Below, one piece after another: positions 7,480 to 7,915 of a stretch of DNA of 7,915 bases. The number at the start of each line of letters is the position of its first letter. Position 1 is the stretch's first letter. The DNA comes from an uncultured Mycoplasmatota bacterium. Its GTDB lineage: Bacteria > Bacillota_I > Bacilli_A > RF39 > UBA660. Both the position numbers and the translations under genes were made by a program. The notes under the pieces are model-generated. The model worked only from the letters and a program-made list of their open reading frames with translations, had not been told where the DNA came from and did not search any database. The stretch spans positions 1 to 7,915 of the forward strand of contig USNG01000049.1 of NCBI GenBank assembly GCA_900556025.1, in the 5' to 3' direction.

Positions 7480-7854
7480 TCACTCCTTTGTATAAAATGT
7501 ATTCTCTTCTTTGATTTTCTTTCTCCATTTAAAAAAGAAAAATGAAACTACGACCCAACCAATAATTGCTCCATTAAAAATGCTGACAACAATCATGATA
7601 AAAATATACCAAATCCAACCAAGAAATAATCCATTAATCTCAGTGTCTTTTGGTACATGTTTTACCATACCATTATATATTCTTTGATTACTTACGATAA
7701 TATTTTCTAATTCCGTTTCAGGACAACGAATAATTTTATTCTTTTCTTGACAATGATATCTGAATATATGTCTTCCGTCATTCGTAGTCCCCGTATATAG
7801 TGCATCAACTATTCCGTCATTAGTTTTAATAACGTACCAATTTCCACGTATCAT
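7480..7854 (-). CDS. Small protein with two membrane segments, unknown function
   Basis: This 124-residue ORF starts with ATG at 7854, five bases after GGAGGAG, and ends at TGA 7482-7480. Residues 1 to about 72 are soluble and rich in short beta-like stretches (WYVIKTNDGIVDALYTG, then HIFRYH), with two cysteines at about 35 and 44. Two hydrophobic segments follow: roughly 76-93 (LFLGWIWYIFIMIVVSIF) and 95-109 (GAIIGWVVVSFFFF). The tail KWRKKIKEEN is strongly basic, so by the positive-inside rule the C-terminus, and therefore the N-terminus, should face the cytoplasm. The start overlaps the stop of the upstream gene by four bases, which suggests translational coupling in a compact operon. I do not recognise the family. 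Such small coupled genes are common in phages and conjugative elements, but nothing here proves that origin. It shares its frame with the giant gene downstream, with only the TGA between them. Confidence 0.75.
   Translation of the reverse strand: MIRGNWYVIKTNDGIVDALYTGTTNDGRHIFRYHCQEKNKIIRCPETELENIIVSNQRIYNGMVKHVPKDTEINGLFLGWIWYIFIMIVVSIFNGAIIGWVVVSFFFFKWRKKIKEENTFYTKE
7483..7489 (-). promoter_or_regulatory. Strong Shine-Dalgarno before the giant gene, matched to an out-of-frame ATG
   Basis: AAAGGAG on the minus strand overlaps the final codons of the 124-residue gene. It is eight bases from ATG 7474, an ideal spacing, but that ATG is one frame off the adhesin frame. To the in-frame GTG 7467 the spacing is 15 bases, which is poor. 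The site therefore supports a gene start here but does not settle how the adhesin frame is entered. Confidence 0.6.
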
Positions 7855-7915
7855 TCGATCTCCTCCAGATACTGAATCGCCTCCTCCAGAGAATCAATCG
7901 CACATTCCAAATTAT
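7851..7915 (-). CDS. C-terminal end of an unidentified gene
   Basis: The last 20 codons of a reading frame enter from the high-coordinate edge and end at TGA 7853-7851. The visible tail is NLECAIDSLEEAIQYLEEIE, an acidic amphipathic helix with leucine/isoleucine spacing that suits a coiled coil or helical C-terminus. The stop shares an ATGA overlap with the start of the two-membrane-segment protein, and its final codons contain that gene's Shine-Dalgarno sequence. This is the arrangement expected of a translationally coupled operon. Local base composition is visibly richer in G than the adhesin gene. Too little is visible to assign a function. The call rests on the stop/start overlap and on the protein-like composition. 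Confidence 0.55.
   Translation of the reverse strand, partial: NLECAIDSLEEAIQYLEEIE
7860..7866 (-). promoter_or_regulatory. Shine-Dalgarno of the two-membrane-segment gene
   Basis: GGAGGAG on the minus strand ends five bases before ATG 7854. It lies inside the last codons of the upstream partial gene, so ribosomes finishing that gene are well placed to restart here. The site fixes the start of the 124-residue protein. Confidence 0.7.

Noticed and set aside
7440..7500. Promoter, terminator or inverted-repeat recombination site between the 124-residue gene and the adhesin
   Set aside because: There is no intergenic space, no stem-loop followed by a T run on the minus strand, and no convincing inverted repeat beyond the short palindrome AACGTT.
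1..7915. tRNA, rRNA or other structured RNA genes
   Set aside because: Coding sequence fills essentially the whole window, and I saw no tRNA-like or rRNA-like segment on either strand.

Overview
The window is almost entirely one gene, read on the minus strand. A single frame stays open from 7479 down to base 1 and runs off the low end. It encodes at least 2,489 residues of a giant repetitive surface-type protein, and its C-terminus, where any cell-wall anchor would be, lies outside the window. The coding strand is A-rich and strongly AT-biased. TGA serves as a stop and TGG as Trp, so the code is standard. Composition plus the Cna-B/SpaA and MucBP domains point to an AT-rich member of the Bacillota, most plausibly a gut-type Clostridia lineage. 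That assignment is inference.

Layout in minus-strand reading order: (i) 7913-7851, the last 20 codons of an unidentified gene. (ii) 7854-7480, a 124-residue protein with a soluble N-terminal part and two membrane segments, whose start overlaps the previous stop (ATGA). (iii) The giant protein, beginning within a few bases of that stop. It consists of a long beta-type head of about 940 residues (7467-4642), four Cna-B/SpaA-like domains (4641-3229), one isolated beta-propeller-like repeat (3228-3064), a 'bacterial repeat'-like domain (3045-2731), a Cna-B domain split by two copies of a 125-140 residue module (2727-1525), two MucBP domains (1521-1060), a second split Cna-B domain holding a third copy of the module (1059-352), and two more MucBP domains (351-1, the last cut by the window edge).

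The domains describe an extended adhesin. Cna-B domains with internal Lys-Asn/Asp isopeptide bonds would act as rigid stalk units, MucBP domains as mucin-binding-type units, and the nested modules as candidate ligand-binding heads carried on the stalk.

Two points deserve attention. First, the nested module sits at the same place inside two different Cna-B domains. Second, the giant frame has no convincing start. The good Shine-Dalgarno and ATG at 7489-7472 lie in a different frame that stops after 31 codons, and no signal peptide precedes the protein. This suggests a frameshift, a recombination or integration junction, or an assembly error near 7380-7480.
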